Positions 9,348-18,472 of a stretch of 64,000 bases of DNA are shown here, one piece after another. The stretch's first letter is position 1. Each line of letters begins with the position of its first letter. The DNA is taken from positions 1 to 64,000 of the forward strand of contig QCNS01000003.1 in assembly GCA_003210055.1 (NCBI GenBank), given 5' to 3'. The stretch is from SAR116 cluster bacterium AG-426-I14 (lineage in GTDB: Bacteria; Pseudomonadota; Alphaproteobacteria; Puniceispirillales; Marisalimonadaceae). A program made the position numbers and the translations under genes. The notes under the pieces were generated by a model that made no database searches, was not told the DNA's origin, and worked only from the letters and a program-made list of their open reading frames with translations.

Positions 9348-10142
9348 TCAAAACTTTGTAATTATTTTTTTAATGAATGACATACAATTTTCATAAACAT
9401 TTTTAGATGATTTTGATTTTTTTATTTCTTCCACTATTGATGAACCAATTACAATTCCATCTGAAATATTTGACATTTGCCTTGCTTGTTCAGGCGTCTT
9501 AATACCAAAACCAATTATTACGGGTAAATTGGTTAATGATTTAATAAGTTTAACTCTTTTTGAAACATCAAAACTTTTAGCACTTTTTGTTCCTGTAATT
9601 CCTGTAACTGCAACATAATAGATGAAGCCTTGTGCTTTTTTTATTATTTTTTTTAATCTACTCAAGTTAGTTGTCGGTGTGACAAGTCTAATAACTTGGA
9701 GATTATTTTTTTTTGCATCATAAAAAAACTCATTATCTTCTTCAATAGGCAAATCTACTATAATTACACCATCAACTCCAAGATTAACAGCTTTCTTTAT
9801 AAATTTATTATTACCATAACTAAAAATTGGATTATAATATCCCATTAAGATTAATGGTTTATTTTTTTCTTTGATTCTAATTTCAGTTACTAAATCAAAG
9901 CACCTTTCTATATTCATACCTTTTTTTAGAGCTTCTTCGCTTGATTCTTGTATTAATGGACCATCAGCCATAGGGTCTGAAAAAGGAATACCAATTTCTA
10001 TGAAATCAACACCTATATCAGGTAAATTTTTTAGTATTTTTTTTGATATATTAAAATTTGGATAACCAGCTGTTAAAAAAACACCAAACGCTTTTTTCTT
10101 TTTTAGTTTTATACTTTTAAAGTATTTTTCAATTCTATTCAT
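9348..10142 (-). CDS. trpA: Tryptophan synthase alpha chain
   Basis: TIM-barrel subunit that cleaves indole-3-glycerol phosphate to indole and glyceraldehyde 3-phosphate and channels indole to TrpB. The 264 aa protein carries the catalytic Glu in [17 protein letters not shown], the second catalytic acid in [12 protein letters not shown], and the phosphate-binding [11 protein letters not shown] and GIVIGSSIV loops. Its start codon overlaps the trpB stop (ATGA, 10139-10142), so translation is coupled, as expected for stoichiometric subunits. Confidence 0.97.
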   Translation of the reverse strand: MNRIEKYFKSIKLKKKKAFGVFLTAGYPNFNISKKILKNLPDIGVDFIEIGIPFSDPMADGPLIQESSEEALKKGMNIERCFDLVTEIRIKEKNKPLILMGYYNPIFSYGNNKFIKKAVNLGVDGVIIVDLPIEEDNEFFYDAKKNNLQVIRLVTPTTNLSRLKKIIKKAQGFIYYVAVTGITGTKSAKSFDVSKRVKLIKSLTNLPVIIGFGIKTPEQARQMSNISDGIVIGSSIVEEIKKSKSSKNVYENCMSFIKKIITKF

Positions 10143-11362
10143 AATTGATAATTTTTTTCTAATAAAGGTAAAACACTCGGCAAATCTTTGTCACCTCTGC
10201 CACACATATTCATAATCAAGATTTGATTTTTATTTCGTCCTTTTGCAATTTTTCCAGTAACATGAAGAGCATGTGCAGGTTCTAAAGCAGGTATAATGCC
10301 TTCAAGTTTACTACACAATTTAAAAGCTTTTATACTTTGAGAATCAGTGGCGCTTAAATATTTTACCCTACCTATATCACTTAGCCAAGAGTGTTCAGGA
10401 CCAATGCCAGGATAATCTAAACCAGCCGAAATTGAGTGAGCGTCATCTATTTGTCCAAATTTATCTTGAAGTAAATAAGTTTTATTTCCATGAAGAACAC
10501 CCTGTTTTCCAGCGTTGATTGATGAAGCATGCTTACCACTACTTAGACCTTTGCCAGCTGCCTCAACACCAATCAACTCAACTTCTTTATCATCTAAAAA
10601 TGGATGAAACAATCCAATAGCATTTGAACCCCCACCTATACAAGCTATAAGAGTATTAGGCAATTTACCCTCTTTTTCTAAAATTTGCTTTTTTGTTTCT
10701 TCACCTATAATAGATTGAAAGTCTCTTACCATTTTTGGATATGGATGAGGACCTGCCACAGTACCAATTATGTAAAAATGCGATTCTGCATTTGATACCC
10801 AATATCTAAGCGCTTCATTCATGGCGTCCTTTAAAGTTGCTGTTCCACTATTTACAGGATGGATTTTTGCCCCTAAAAGTTTCATTCTTTGGACATTAGG
10901 CTTTTGTCTTTCAATATCCGAGACACCCATAAAAACATCACAGTGAAATCCAAAAAGTGCGCATGCTGTTGCTGTTGCAACTCCATGTTGACCTGCACCT
11001 GTCTCTGCAATTATATTTCTTTTGCCCATCATTTTTGCTAAGAGAATTTGTCCAATTACATTATTGATTTTGTGTGCACCTGTATGATTTAATTCATCTC
11101 TTTTAAAATAAATTTTTGCTCCTCCAAAAAATTTAGTTAGTCTTTCGGCAAAATAAAGCGGACTTGGACGACCAATAAAATCTCTTCTATAAGCATCAAG
11201 TTTATTTATAAATTTTTCGTTCTTAATAGCTTTTTCATAAGATGACTCAACTTTTAAAATCAGTGGCATGAGTGTTTCAGCTACAAATCTACCACCAAAA
11301 TCACCAAAACGACCATTTATATCTGGCATATTTCTTAAACTATTTTCTTTTCCACTTACCAT
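10139..11362 (-). CDS. trpB: Tryptophan synthase beta chain
   Basis: PLP enzyme that joins indole and serine to form tryptophan. The 407 aa sequence has the PLP lysine in [12 protein letters not shown], the phosphate cradle GGGSNAIG, and the substrate loop [14 protein letters not shown]-terminal [17 protein letters not shown] is typical. It follows trpF without a gap and overlaps trpA. No leader peptide or attenuator is visible upstream of this trp cluster, and trpE, trpG, trpD and trpC are elsewhere, so the pathway is split. Confidence 0.97.
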   Translation of the reverse strand: MVSGKENSLRNMPDINGRFGDFGGRFVAETLMPLILKVESSYEKAIKNEKFINKLDAYRRDFIGRPSPLYFAERLTKFFGGAKIYFKRDELNHTGAHKINNVIGQILLAKMMGKRNIIAETGAGQHGVATATACALFGFHCDVFMGVSDIERQKPNVQRMKLLGAKIHPVNSGTATLKDAMNEALRYWVSNAESHFYIIGTVAGPHPYPKMVRDFQSIIGEETKKQILEKEGKLPNTLIACIGGGSNAIGLFHPFLDDKEVELIGVEAAGKGLSSGKHASSINAGKQGVLHGNKTYLLQDKFGQIDDAHSISAGLDYPGIGPEHSWLSDIGRVKYLSATDSQSIKAFKLCSKLEGIIPALEPAHALHVTGKIAKGRNKNQILIMNMCGRGDKDLPSVLPLLEKNYQL

Positions 11363-12016
11363 TTAAAAAACCTTCTCAATATCTTTACACTTTAACACAA
11401 ATTCTTCTATTAATTTAGGTGATTTTTTCCCTTTTGAAATTTCTACCCCAGAAGAAACATCTACACCTTTAGCTTTAGTAATTAACAAAGCATTTTTTAT
11501 ATTTGAAATATTTAAACCTCCTGCAATGAGCCAATCTACTTTAATCTCATTATTTTTAAGAAGTTCCCAATCGAACTTTTCTCCATTACCTCCAGGCAAA
11601 AAACTTTTTGGAGCATCTAAAATAAATTCATCAACAAATCTTTTATATTTATTAATGTCATTTTGTAGTGAACAAATGTCTCTAACTTCCAATGCCTTAA
11701 TTATTTTGATGTTATATTTATCTCGAATTTCCTTACACCTATTAGGACTTTCAGAACCATGAAACTGAAAATAATCAGGTTTAATTTCATTAATAACTTT
11801 ATTAAGAAAACAATCTTTTGCATTTACAGTAAGTGCAACAATTTTAGTATTACTATTTTTAAAATTGATGAGTTTTTGTGCTTTATCCAACGAAATATTT
11901 CTTGGTGATAATGGGAAAAAAACAAGTCCAACATAATCTACATTAAGTTTAAAAGCTACCTCTACACTGTCTTTATCAGTAATTCCACAAATTTTTATTT
12001 TAATATTTTTTGTCAT
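11363..12016 (-). CDS. trpF: Phosphoribosylanthranilate isomerase
   Basis: TIM-barrel isomerase of tryptophan synthesis, about 217 aa. KICGITD carries the catalytic Cys near the N-terminus, and the catalytic Asp lies in EFILDAPK. The phosphate-binding ends LIAGGLNISNI and GVDVSSGVE are both visible. ATG at 12016 is preferred over the adjacent upstream GTG at 12019; neither has a clear Shine-Dalgarno. It is the first trp gene of the cluster and lies 32 bases downstream of ihfB. Confidence 0.95.
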   Translation of the reverse strand: MTKNIKIKICGITDKDSVEVAFKLNVDYVGLVFFPLSPRNISLDKAQKLINFKNSNTKIVALTVNAKDCFLNKVINEIKPDYFQFHGSESPNRCKEIRDKYNIKIIKALEVRDICSLQNDINKYKRFVDEFILDAPKSFLPGGNGEKFDWELLKNNEIKVDWLIAGGLNISNIKNALLITKAKGVDVSSGVEISKGKKSPKLIEEFVLKCKDIEKVF

Positions 12017-12048
12017 CACAAGACAAATTTATAATAAGAACAGGGTAA

Positions 12049-12327
12049 TTATTTATTCAATCTTAAACGCATATTCTTTCCCATTTTAAAAAAAGGAATG
12101 TTTTTTGATTGAACTGGAACTGGTTCTCCTGTCCTAGGGTTTCTTGCAATTCTTGCAGCCCTGTTTTTTACACCAAATGCTCCAAATCCACGTAACTCGA
12201 TTCTGTTACCATTTTCCAATGATTCACTAATCTTACCAAAAAAAGTATCAATAACTTTTTGTACATCTTTCAGAAGAAGATACTTGTTTTTCTCGGTTAT
12301 TTTTAAAATTAAATCAGATTTTGTCAA
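12049..12327 (-). CDS. ihfB: Integration host factor beta subunit
   Basis: HU/IHF-type DNA-bending protein of 92 aa. The beta-arm tip RNPRTGEPVPV and the N-terminal helices typical of IHF are visible. The start is TTG (12325-12327): no ATG or GTG fits, and the motif AAGGA sits 6 bases upstream. Position directly downstream of rpsA is the standard place for ihfB in proteobacteria, which favours IHF-beta over HU. Confidence 0.92.
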   Translation of the reverse strand: MTKSDLILKITEKNKYLLLKDVQKVIDTFFGKISESLENGNRIELRGFGAFGVKNRAARIARNPRTGEPVPVQSKNIPFFKMGKNMRLRLNK

Positions 12328-12339
12328 TTTAGATCCTTA

Positions 12340-14064
12340 CTATTTTTTATCTTCTATATTCTTTTTTTCAAGAGCTGCCCCCAAAATATCACCTAGACTA
12401 GCACCGCTATCTGAGGAGCCATACTCTTCCATTGCTTTCTTTTCTTCTTCTATTTCTCTAGCTTTGATAGACAAGGTTAATTTTCTCTGTTTTTTGTCTA
12501 TTTTTATGACTGTTGCATCAACTTTATCACTTATACCAAATCTATCAGTTTTTTGTTCAGCTCTATCTCGTGATAAATCTGATTTTTTGATAAAGCCTTT
12601 TATATTATCACTTACAGTCACTTCTAAATTAGTATCAGAAATCTTAATGATTGTACAAGTTACTGTATCTCCCAATTTAATATTTTCTAATTCATTAGCC
12701 ACAACATCTTTGGTTAACTGTTTAATACCTAGGGAAACTCTCTCCTTTTCAACATTTATATCAAGAACTTTTGTGTTAATCTTTGTAGATTTTTTATAGT
12801 TTTTAATTAATTCATCACCATTACCTTCCCAGCTAATATCTGATAAATGAATAAGACCATCTATATCTCCTTCTAAACCAATGAATAAACCAAAATCAGT
12901 TATATTTTTTATCTCACCCTCTATTTCCTCACCTATCTTATGATTTTTACTAAAAGTTTCCCATGGGTTTTCTAAGCATTGTTTAATTCCAAGTGATATA
13001 CGTCTTTTTTCTTCATCAATTTCAAGGACCATAACTTCAACTTTTTCAGATGTTGAGAGCAATTTATTTGGGTGTACATTTTTATGAGTCCAACTCATTT
13101 CAGAGACATGTACAAGCCCTTCAATACCATCGTCTAGTTCAACAAAAGAACCATAATCGGTAATATTAGTCACAGTACCTGTTAATTTTTTTCCTATCGG
13201 ATATCTTTCATAAATACTAACCCATGGATCTTCATTTAACTGTTTTATACCTAAAGAAATCCTTTTAGTTTCATCATTAAATTTAATCACTTTAACTTTT
13301 ACGCTTTCACCAATTTTAAGCAATTCAGAGGGATGGTTAATTCTTTTCCATGAAATATCTGTAACATGAAGCAGACCATCCACACCACCTAAGTCTACAA
13401 AAGCTCCATAATCAGTAATATTTTTTACAATACCATCAAGAGTTTGACCTTCTTCTATGTTTGATACTAACTCAGATCTTGCTTCAGCTCTATTTTCTTC
13501 AAGGACAGCTCTTCTAGAGATGACAATATTTCCTCTTCTTCTATCCATCTTTAAAATTTGAAAGTTTTGAGGTATGTTCATTATTGAATTAAAATCTTTA
13601 ATAGGTTTAATATCTACTTGACTTCCAGGAAGAAAAGCTGTTGCTCCATCTATATCGACGGTGAAACCTCCCTTAACTCTTCCTAAAATAATGCCAGAAA
13701 CTATTTCTTGGGCTTCATGAGATTTTTCAAGTGCAACCCAAGCCTCTTCTCGACGAGCTTTTTCTCTACTTAGAAGTAATTGACCGTTAATATCTTCAAG
13801 TCTTTCAATATAAACTTCAACTTCATCACCCTCTTTTATCTTTGAGTTTTCCCCATCATGACCAAATTCTCTTTTTGAAATTCTACCTTCAGATTTTAAT
13901 CCAATATCTACAGTTATTATGTCCTTTTCAACAGTGATAACTTTTCCAGACACGACAGAACCCTCAATACTATTAATATTGGAAAAACTTTCTTCCAATA
14001 ATTCAGAAAATTTTTCATTTTTATTATCTATAGCCATATTAGGTTTTGCCAAACTTTTCTCCAT
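12340..14064 (-). CDS. rpsA: 30S ribosomal protein S1
   Basis: Six-S1-domain mRNA-binding ribosomal protein that aids initiation on structured or leaderless mRNAs. The domains fall roughly at residues 33-100, 118-185, 205-275, 290-362, 377-447 and 460-530. Repeats 3-5 are the best conserved, each with an ITDYG/ITDFG strand followed by GLxHxxxxSW. The C-terminal tail ends in a short SLGDILGAA helix common in alphaproteobacterial S1. At 574 aa the length is normal. The ATG at 14064 is taken; the ATG nine codons further in (14037) is the alternative. Confidence 0.96.
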   Translation of the reverse strand: MEKSLAKPNMAIDNKNEKFSELLEESFSNINSIEGSVVSGKVITVEKDIITVDIGLKSEGRISKREFGHDGENSKIKEGDEVEVYIERLEDINGQLLLSREKARREEAWVALEKSHEAQEIVSGIILGRVKGGFTVDIDGATAFLPGSQVDIKPIKDFNSIMNIPQNFQILKMDRRRGNIVISRRAVLEENRAEARSELVSNIEEGQTLDGIVKNITDYGAFVDLGGVDGLLHVTDISWKRINHPSELLKIGESVKVKVIKFNDETKRISLGIKQLNEDPWVSIYERYPIGKKLTGTVTNITDYGSFVELDDGIEGLVHVSEMSWTHKNVHPNKLLSTSEKVEVMVLEIDEEKRRISLGIKQCLENPWETFSKNHKIGEEIEGEIKNITDFGLFIGLEGDIDGLIHLSDISWEGNGDELIKNYKKSTKINTKVLDINVEKERVSLGIKQLTKDVVANELENIKLGDTVTCTIIKISDTNLEVTVSDNIKGFIKKSDLSRDRAEQKTDRFGISDKVDATVIKIDKKQRKLTLSIKAREIEEEKKAMEEYGSSDSGASLGDILGAALEKKNIEDKK

Positions 14065-14129
14065 TTTTTCATTTAGTTATTGATTTGTATAAATAGTTTT
14101 GAAAAAAAAACAATAAATCTTTTAAAAAA

Positions 14130-14801
14130 TTAAGTTTTTTTTTTATAAATTTTATTTATTGCTATTTCCTCGACTTCTTTTGGGGTTAAAAGTGACGTAT
14201 CTATTTCATAAGCATCTATCGCCTTTTTCAGAGGTGAGTTCTCTCTATTGAAATCATTTTCATCTCTCTGATTTATTTTTAATAAATAATCATTAAACAT
14301 ACAATTTTGTTCATGGGGTTGCAAGTTTGCTCTACCTTCTTCTTTAAGTTTTCGTTTTGCACGAACCTCTGGAGATGCAGTTATAAAAAATTTGATGTCA
14401 GCATTAGGTAAAATTATTGTTCCAATATCTCTTCCGTCTAAAATACAACCTTCTTTGAGTTTAATAGAATCTTCAACAAATTGAGTTTGTTTCAAGTTTA
14501 AAATATTTCTAATTGCTTTAATTTTACTTATTTCAGAAGCTAGTAATCCTATTTTATCATCTCTCAAAGAATTAGTATCCTCTATATTTGTAAAATTAAT
14601 TGTTCTAATTACTTTTATTACTCGTTCAACAGTTTCGTTATCAAAATTTATCGTAGTTTTTTTTTCAGCTTTAAAAAACTCAAGAGCTACTTTTCTATAT
14701 AATATTCCTGTGTCTAGATAAGGAAGATTTAATCTTTTAGAAAGTCTTTTTGATAAAGTACCTTTTCCAGATCCTGCAGTTCCATCTATCGCTATAATCA
14801 T
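14130..14801 (-). CDS. cmk: Cytidylate kinase
   Basis: Phosphorylates CMP and dCMP to the diphosphates for RNA, DNA and CDP-lipid synthesis. The 223 aa protein has the P-loop GTAGSGKGT at the extreme N-terminus, LDTGILYRKVA (nucleotide binding), LDGRDIGTIILP, and the lid region with RAKRKLKEEG. The start overlaps the aroA stop (ATGA), showing coupling. The aroA-cmk-rpsA-ihfB string is a widely conserved proteobacterial operon. Confidence 0.96.
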   Translation of the reverse strand: MIIAIDGTAGSGKGTLSKRLSKRLNLPYLDTGILYRKVALEFFKAEKKTTINFDNETVERVIKVIRTINFTNIEDTNSLRDDKIGLLASEISKIKAIRNILNLKQTQFVEDSIKLKEGCILDGRDIGTIILPNADIKFFITASPEVRAKRKLKEEGRANLQPHEQNCMFNDYLLKINQRDENDFNRENSPLKKAIDAYEIDTSLLTPKEVEEIAINKIYKKKT

Positions 14802-16135
14802 TTAGGTAACCTTTGGTTACTTTTAATAAGATTTCCACCAATTTTTTTCATGGATTCTAAAAAATTAGGAAATGATGTTTGGATTGTTTGTGCCCTTTTG
14901 ATTATAATTGGTTGACTTGAACAAAAACCCATACATAAAAAAGACATAGCAATCCTATGATCTAATTTTGAGTCTATTTCTATTCCACCTTTAACAACTT
15001 TATGATTATTTCCTGTAATTATAATTTTATTTTGTGTTGACGATGCTGCTATACCTAATCTATTTAAGTTATCAACTACCTCAGCAATTCTATTAGTTTC
15101 TTTATATTTTAACTCTTCAACTCCATTAAAAGTTGTTTTACCTTTTGCAAAACTTGCTGCTACAGACAAAATTGGGTATTCATCAATCATTGATGGAGAC
15201 CTATTAGCTGGAACATTTATAGCATTTAATTTACTACTCTTAACAATTAAATCAGCTATTTTCTCGCCATTTGAATATTTCTCATTAACCACATCAATTT
15301 TTCCTCCCATTTCTAGAAGTGTTTTAATAAATCCAATTCTAAGTTTATTCATCAATACCTCTTTGATCATAATTTGACTATTTGGAGTTATCAACGCAGA
15401 TACAATAGGAAATGAGGCGCTTGATGGGTCATTTGGTATTTTAAAATCAACACTCTTTAGAGTAGGTAAACCAGCCATTGAAATTTTCCATTTACCTTCA
15501 CAGCTTGAAGTTTTAATTTTAGCCCCCATAAATTCAAGCATTCTTTCAGTATGATCTCTTGATAAAATTGGTTCATAATAATTAGTTCTTCCGGAAGATG
15601 TTAAACCAGAAATAAGAACTGCAGATTTTACCTGAGCCGATGACATGTTCGAAGAAAAGTTTATCGGTAAAGGTATTTTTGAACCTTTTATTGTAACTGG
15701 CAGACTATTTTCTTCAGATTCTATTTGAGCTCCGGATTGCATCAAAGGTTCAATAACTCTTTTCATGGGTCTTTTTGAAAGTGATTCGTCTCCTACAAAA
15801 GTTGCTTCACAGTCACAACCAGAAATTAAACCCATAAGTAACCGTACACCAGTACCAGAGTTTCCCAAGTTTAATTGACCTTTAAAACCAGCAATAGATC
15901 CTAGTCCATTTCCATAAACATTCCAAACTTGATTATGTTTTTTAATTTTAACACCTAGAGTTTTTAGAGCATTTAATGTTGAAAAAACATCTTCACTTTC
16001 AAGTAAATTAGAAATAGTACTCATACCAATGGCACAAGAAGATAGTATAAGTGACCTATGAGAAATAGATTTGTCACCAGGAATTAATATTTCTCCATTC
16101 AAACTCAGTGATTTATAAGATTTTATTATTGTCAT
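14798..16135 (-). CDS. aroA: 3-phosphoshikimate 1-carboxyvinyltransferase (EPSP synthase)
   Basis: Sixth step of the shikimate pathway, transferring the enolpyruvyl group of PEP to shikimate 3-phosphate. About 445 aa. Motifs are PGDKSISHRSL near the N-terminus, NLGNSGTGVRLLMGL (PEP loop), SAQVKSAVLISGL, SRDHTERML, and a C-terminal DHRIAMSF. The ATG at 16135 is preferred over an in-frame TTG six bases upstream; AAGGA upstream could serve either. It is the first gene of the operon continuing to cmk and rpsA, divergent from the FYDLN-acid gene. Confidence 0.96.
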   Translation of the reverse strand: MTIIKSYKSLSLNGEILIPGDKSISHRSLILSSCAIGMSTISNLLESEDVFSTLNALKTLGVKIKKHNQVWNVYGNGLGSIAGFKGQLNLGNSGTGVRLLMGLISGCDCEATFVGDESLSKRPMKRVIEPLMQSGAQIESEENSLPVTIKGSKIPLPINFSSNMSSAQVKSAVLISGLTSSGRTNYYEPILSRDHTERMLEFMGAKIKTSSCEGKWKISMAGLPTLKSVDFKIPNDPSSASFPIVSALITPNSQIMIKEVLMNKLRIGFIKTLLEMGGKIDVVNEKYSNGEKIADLIVKSSKLNAINVPANRSPSMIDEYPILSVAASFAKGKTTFNGVEELKYKETNRIAEVVDNLNRLGIAASSTQNKIIITGNNHKVVKGGIEIDSKLDHRIAMSFLCMGFCSSQPIIIKRAQTIQTSFPNFLESMKKIGGNLIKSNQRLPK

Positions 16136-16182
16136 TTTCAATTAATCCTTATAACTATTAAAACATAAAAATCAAAAATATT

Positions 16183-16212
16183 TTGACATAAAAGATTTTT
16201 TAAGGGTATTAC
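16183..16212 (+). promoter_or_regulatory. Candidate promoter of the FYDLN-acid protein gene
   Basis: A perfect TTGACA (16183-16188) is followed after 18 bases by TATTAC (16207-16212), about 30 bases before the gene start. It lies in the short divergent region between aroA and this gene, so regulation of both could overlap there. Evidence is motif match only. Confidence 0.4.
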
Positions 16213-16243
16213 CAATTTTATATTTTATTTTATGGAGAAAAAA

Positions 16244-16678
16244 ATGTCCAAACCTGAATGGGGAATAAAAAGAATTTGTCCTTCTTGTGGGATAAAATAT
16301 TACGATTTTGAAAAAACACCAATTACTTGTCCAAAATGTAACTTTGAATTTGACCCGGACCTTTTGTTAAAGAGTAGAAAGGGAAGGGGAATTACTAATA
16401 AAGTTGAAGAAAGTGAAAAAAGTAATTTAGAGGTTGACCAAGATGTAATTTCAGATGAAGAAAAAAATATGAACGAAGTAGACGAAAATGCTGATATTTT
16501 AGAAATAGAAAATGATGAACAATTAGATGAAAATATTGATACAGAAATAGAACAAAGCTTAAAAGATACTATTGAAGAAGACATTAATACTAATGAGGAA
16601 CAAGTTCCTTTCATTGAAGAAGAAATAGAAGATGAGGAAATTTCAATAGAAATTAAAGATGATAAAGAAAAAGATTAA
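16244..16678 (+). CDS. TIGR02300/FYDLN-acid family protein
   Basis: Alphaproteobacterial family of unknown function with an N-terminal zinc-ribbon-like domain and a long acidic tail. Residues 1-45 hold two Cys pairs (CPSC and CPKC) around KYYDFEKTP, matching the characteristic FYDLN-like segment, followed by CPKCNFEFD. The remaining 100 residues are very rich in Glu, Asp and Asn and are probably disordered. ATG 16244 is chosen because GGAGA sits just upstream; the earlier ATG at 16232 would swallow that site. Its place beside aroA and a tRNA-Ala is the usual alphaproteobacterial context. Confidence 0.85.
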   Translation: MSKPEWGIKRICPSCGIKYYDFEKTPITCPKCNFEFDPDLLLKSRKGRGITNKVEESEKSNLEVDQDVISDEEKNMNEVDENADILEIENDEQLDENIDTEIEQSLKDTIEEDINTNEEQVPFIEEEIEDEEISIEIKDDKEKD

Positions 16679-16686
16679 TACTTTTA

Positions 16687-16762
16687 GGGGCTATAGCTCA
16701 GTTGGGAGAGCGCTACACTGGCAGTGTAGAGGTCAGGGGTTCGAATCCCCTTAGCTCCACCA
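16687..16762 (+). tRNA. tRNA-Ala (anticodon GGC)
   Basis: A 76-nt cloverleaf with CCA encoded. The seven-base anticodon loop CTGGCAG gives anticodon GGC. Acceptor stem GGGGCTA/TAGCTCC contains the G3-U70 wobble pair, the alanine identity element. The D-arm (AGCTCAGTTGGGAGAGC) and the TTCGAAT T-loop are normal. It begins 8 bases after the FYDLN-acid gene stop and may be processed from that transcript. Confidence 0.97.
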
Positions 16763-16770
16763 GTAAAATA

Positions 16771-17316
16771 TTATTTTTTTGTCCAGGTTTCCTGAAAATC
16801 CAATTTCCTAGTTTCTCTTAAAATTAATTTTCTTTCGTGTTCAGACAGAGGTTTTTGAACCAGATTTGCAAGTTTTTTAAATTCTTTTTGATTACCTAAA
16901 GACCAATTTTTTTGTACTTTGACAGTTGCTTTAGATCGCCACTCAAAAATAAATGCTTTAAGACTTGCTAACCCATCATCATTATCTATTTTATTTTTTT
17001 TCTTGGTAACTAAAGGATCTAAAAAAATACTATTAAAATTTCTTTTTACATATCGATTCGTATAGTTAAATCTATAAAAAATATAAGTTTTAAGAAAATT
17101 TATTGACTTATCATTTATGTTATAATCGCTTAAAGCTCTTAAAAACTTTTCGGCATTTTGTTCAAGTTCCTTTGCAGAAAGTCCATCATAATCTTCGCTG
17201 AGGCCATCTGCATATTTTTTTGATATAAAGCTCAATCCATGCCCAATTTCAATATAATCAATTCCGCATTGAGCAGATATACAATCAAATAACCATTGTG
17301 GACAGTATTTAGGCAT
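16771..17316 (-). CDS. Hypothetical protein, 181 aa, unrecognised
   Basis: I do not recognise a family. The reading frame is intact, uses codons like its neighbours and starts with ATG; no signal peptide or TM segment is seen. The protein is rich in aromatic and basic residues, with two Cys near the N-terminus (CPQW and CISAQCG). The second half is basic and helix-like (KTYIFYRFNYTNRYVKRNF, then KVQKNWSLGNQKEFKKL), compatible with nucleic-acid or membrane-surface binding. It ends 9 bases from tRNA-Ala on the opposite strand and is divergent from the following dehydrogenase cassette. Confidence 0.65.
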   Translation of the reverse strand: MPKYCPQWLFDCISAQCGIDYIEIGHGLSFISKKYADGLSEDYDGLSAKELEQNAEKFLRALSDYNINDKSINFLKTYIFYRFNYTNRYVKRNFNSIFLDPLVTKKKNKIDNDDGLASLKAFIFEWRSKATVKVQKNWSLGNQKEFKKLANLVQKPLSEHERKLILRETRKLDFQETWTKK

Positions 17317-17375
17317 AATTTTTACTGATCAATTTAATCTCAAGATTAAAAATTAAAGTTCTTCATAAGCTAAAT

Positions 17376-17456
17376 TTTGATTAATTTACAGTTTAAAACA
17401 GTTTTAATCAAATTTTTATTTAAATTATCACTTTTTTGAAATTGTACTTTGATTAA
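17376..17456. repeat. Three TTTGATTAA repeats upstream of the dehydrogenase/aldolase cassette
   Basis: The 9-mer TTTGATTAA occurs at 17376-17384 and 17448-17456, and as its exact inverse TTAATCAAA at 17404-17412. The first two form a perfect 9-bp inverted repeat around a 19-base loop. Within that loop ACAGTTT is directly repeated. The motifs sit in the 189-base divergent gap and could be operator sites for the downstream genes. AT-rich background makes chance recurrence possible. Confidence 0.35.
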
Positions 17457-17505
17457 AATTAATTTTATCTGATAATATTTCACAAAATTGGATAGAATAA
17501 TAATA

Positions 17506-18447
17506 ATGGAAAATATAGTAGTTTTTTATAATAGAGGTTCAAATGAACAATACCTAATAGAATGGGAAAAGGAACTTAAAAAAACTTATAAAAATATTAA
17601 ACTTGTTTCTATTGATCATAAAAAGGCTGTCGATGCAAAAGTAGCTTTATTATGGAAACCTCCAATAGAAAAAATAAAAAAATTGAAAAAAATTTCATCA
17701 ATAATTTCATTAGGACAAGGTGTAGATCATATTATTAATTACCCAGATTTTCCGCAACATATTGATGTTTATCGAATAGTTGATTCTTACATGGCAAAAT
17801 CTATGAGTCATTGGGTAATTTTGTCAATTTTAAATTATATTAGAGATTTTGAAGGTTATAGAAATCAACAAAAAGAAAAAATTTATAAAGCTAGAGAAAT
17901 TATAGATTTTCAGTCCTTATCTATAGGGATTTATGGAATTGGTGAAATAGGAACTGTAGTAGCTGAGGATCTATGTAGGCTGGGTTTTAAAGTTAATGGA
18001 TGGAGTAGAACAAAAAAAATCAATAAATTTTTTAAATCTTATGACGGAGTTCATGGGTTTTTATATTTAAATAAAAATTCTGATATTCATATATCTCTTT
18101 TACCTTTGACAAGTTCAACTGAAGGAATTTTTAACAAAATTTTTTTTTCAAATGTAAAAAATGACTCATGTTTCATAAACGCTGGAAGAGGAGATCAGGT
18201 AATTGAAGAAGATTTATTATGGGCTTGTAGAAAAAATAAAATTAAAATTGCAATTCTTGATGTTTATAAACATGAACCATTACCAATTGATCATCCATTT
18301 TGGGAAAATAGTAAAATTATCGTATGGCCTCATGTTTCGGCTGAAACAAATCATAAAACTGCAGCAAAGCAGGTTGCTAACGCTATTAAATTAATTCATC
18401 AAAATCAAATACCAAAAAATAAAATTAATTTAAAATTAGGTTATTAA
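17506..18447 (+). CDS. GhrA-like D-isomer 2-hydroxyacid dehydrogenase (glyoxylate/hydroxypyruvate reductase type)
   Basis: NAD(P)H-dependent reductase family, probably acting on glyoxylate, hydroxypyruvate or a related 2-oxoacid. About 313 aa. The Rossmann loop is GIYGIGEIGT, the catalytic Arg lies in INAGRGDQV, the Glu in DVYKHEPLP, and the His in WPHVSAETN. The PHVSAETN ending and the short N-terminal domain resemble GhrA rather than SerA. ATG 17506 is preferred over the TTG at 17488. It is followed 25 bases later by an HpcH/HpaI aldolase and then a second dehydrogenase, forming a cassette. Confidence 0.8.
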   Translation: MENIVVFYNRGSNEQYLIEWEKELKKTYKNIKLVSIDHKKAVDAKVALLWKPPIEKIKKLKKISSIISLGQGVDHIINYPDFPQHIDVYRIVDSYMAKSMSHWVILSILNYIRDFEGYRNQQKEKIYKAREIIDFQSLSIGIYGIGEIGTVVAEDLCRLGFKVNGWSRTKKINKFFKSYDGVHGFLYLNKNSDIHISLLPLTSSTEGIFNKIFFSNVKNDSCFINAGRGDQVIEEDLLWACRKNKIKIAILDVYKHEPLPIDHPFWENSKIIVWPHVSAETNHKTAAKQVANAIKLIHQNQIPKNKINLKLGY

Positions 18448-18472
18448 ATATTAAAAATTATTGGAGTTAAAG

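Noticed and set aside
12284-12799. 171-aa open frame antisense to rpsA/ihfB
   Set aside because: Hydrophobic content arises from the complement of acidic and basic S1 codons; no start signal or family.
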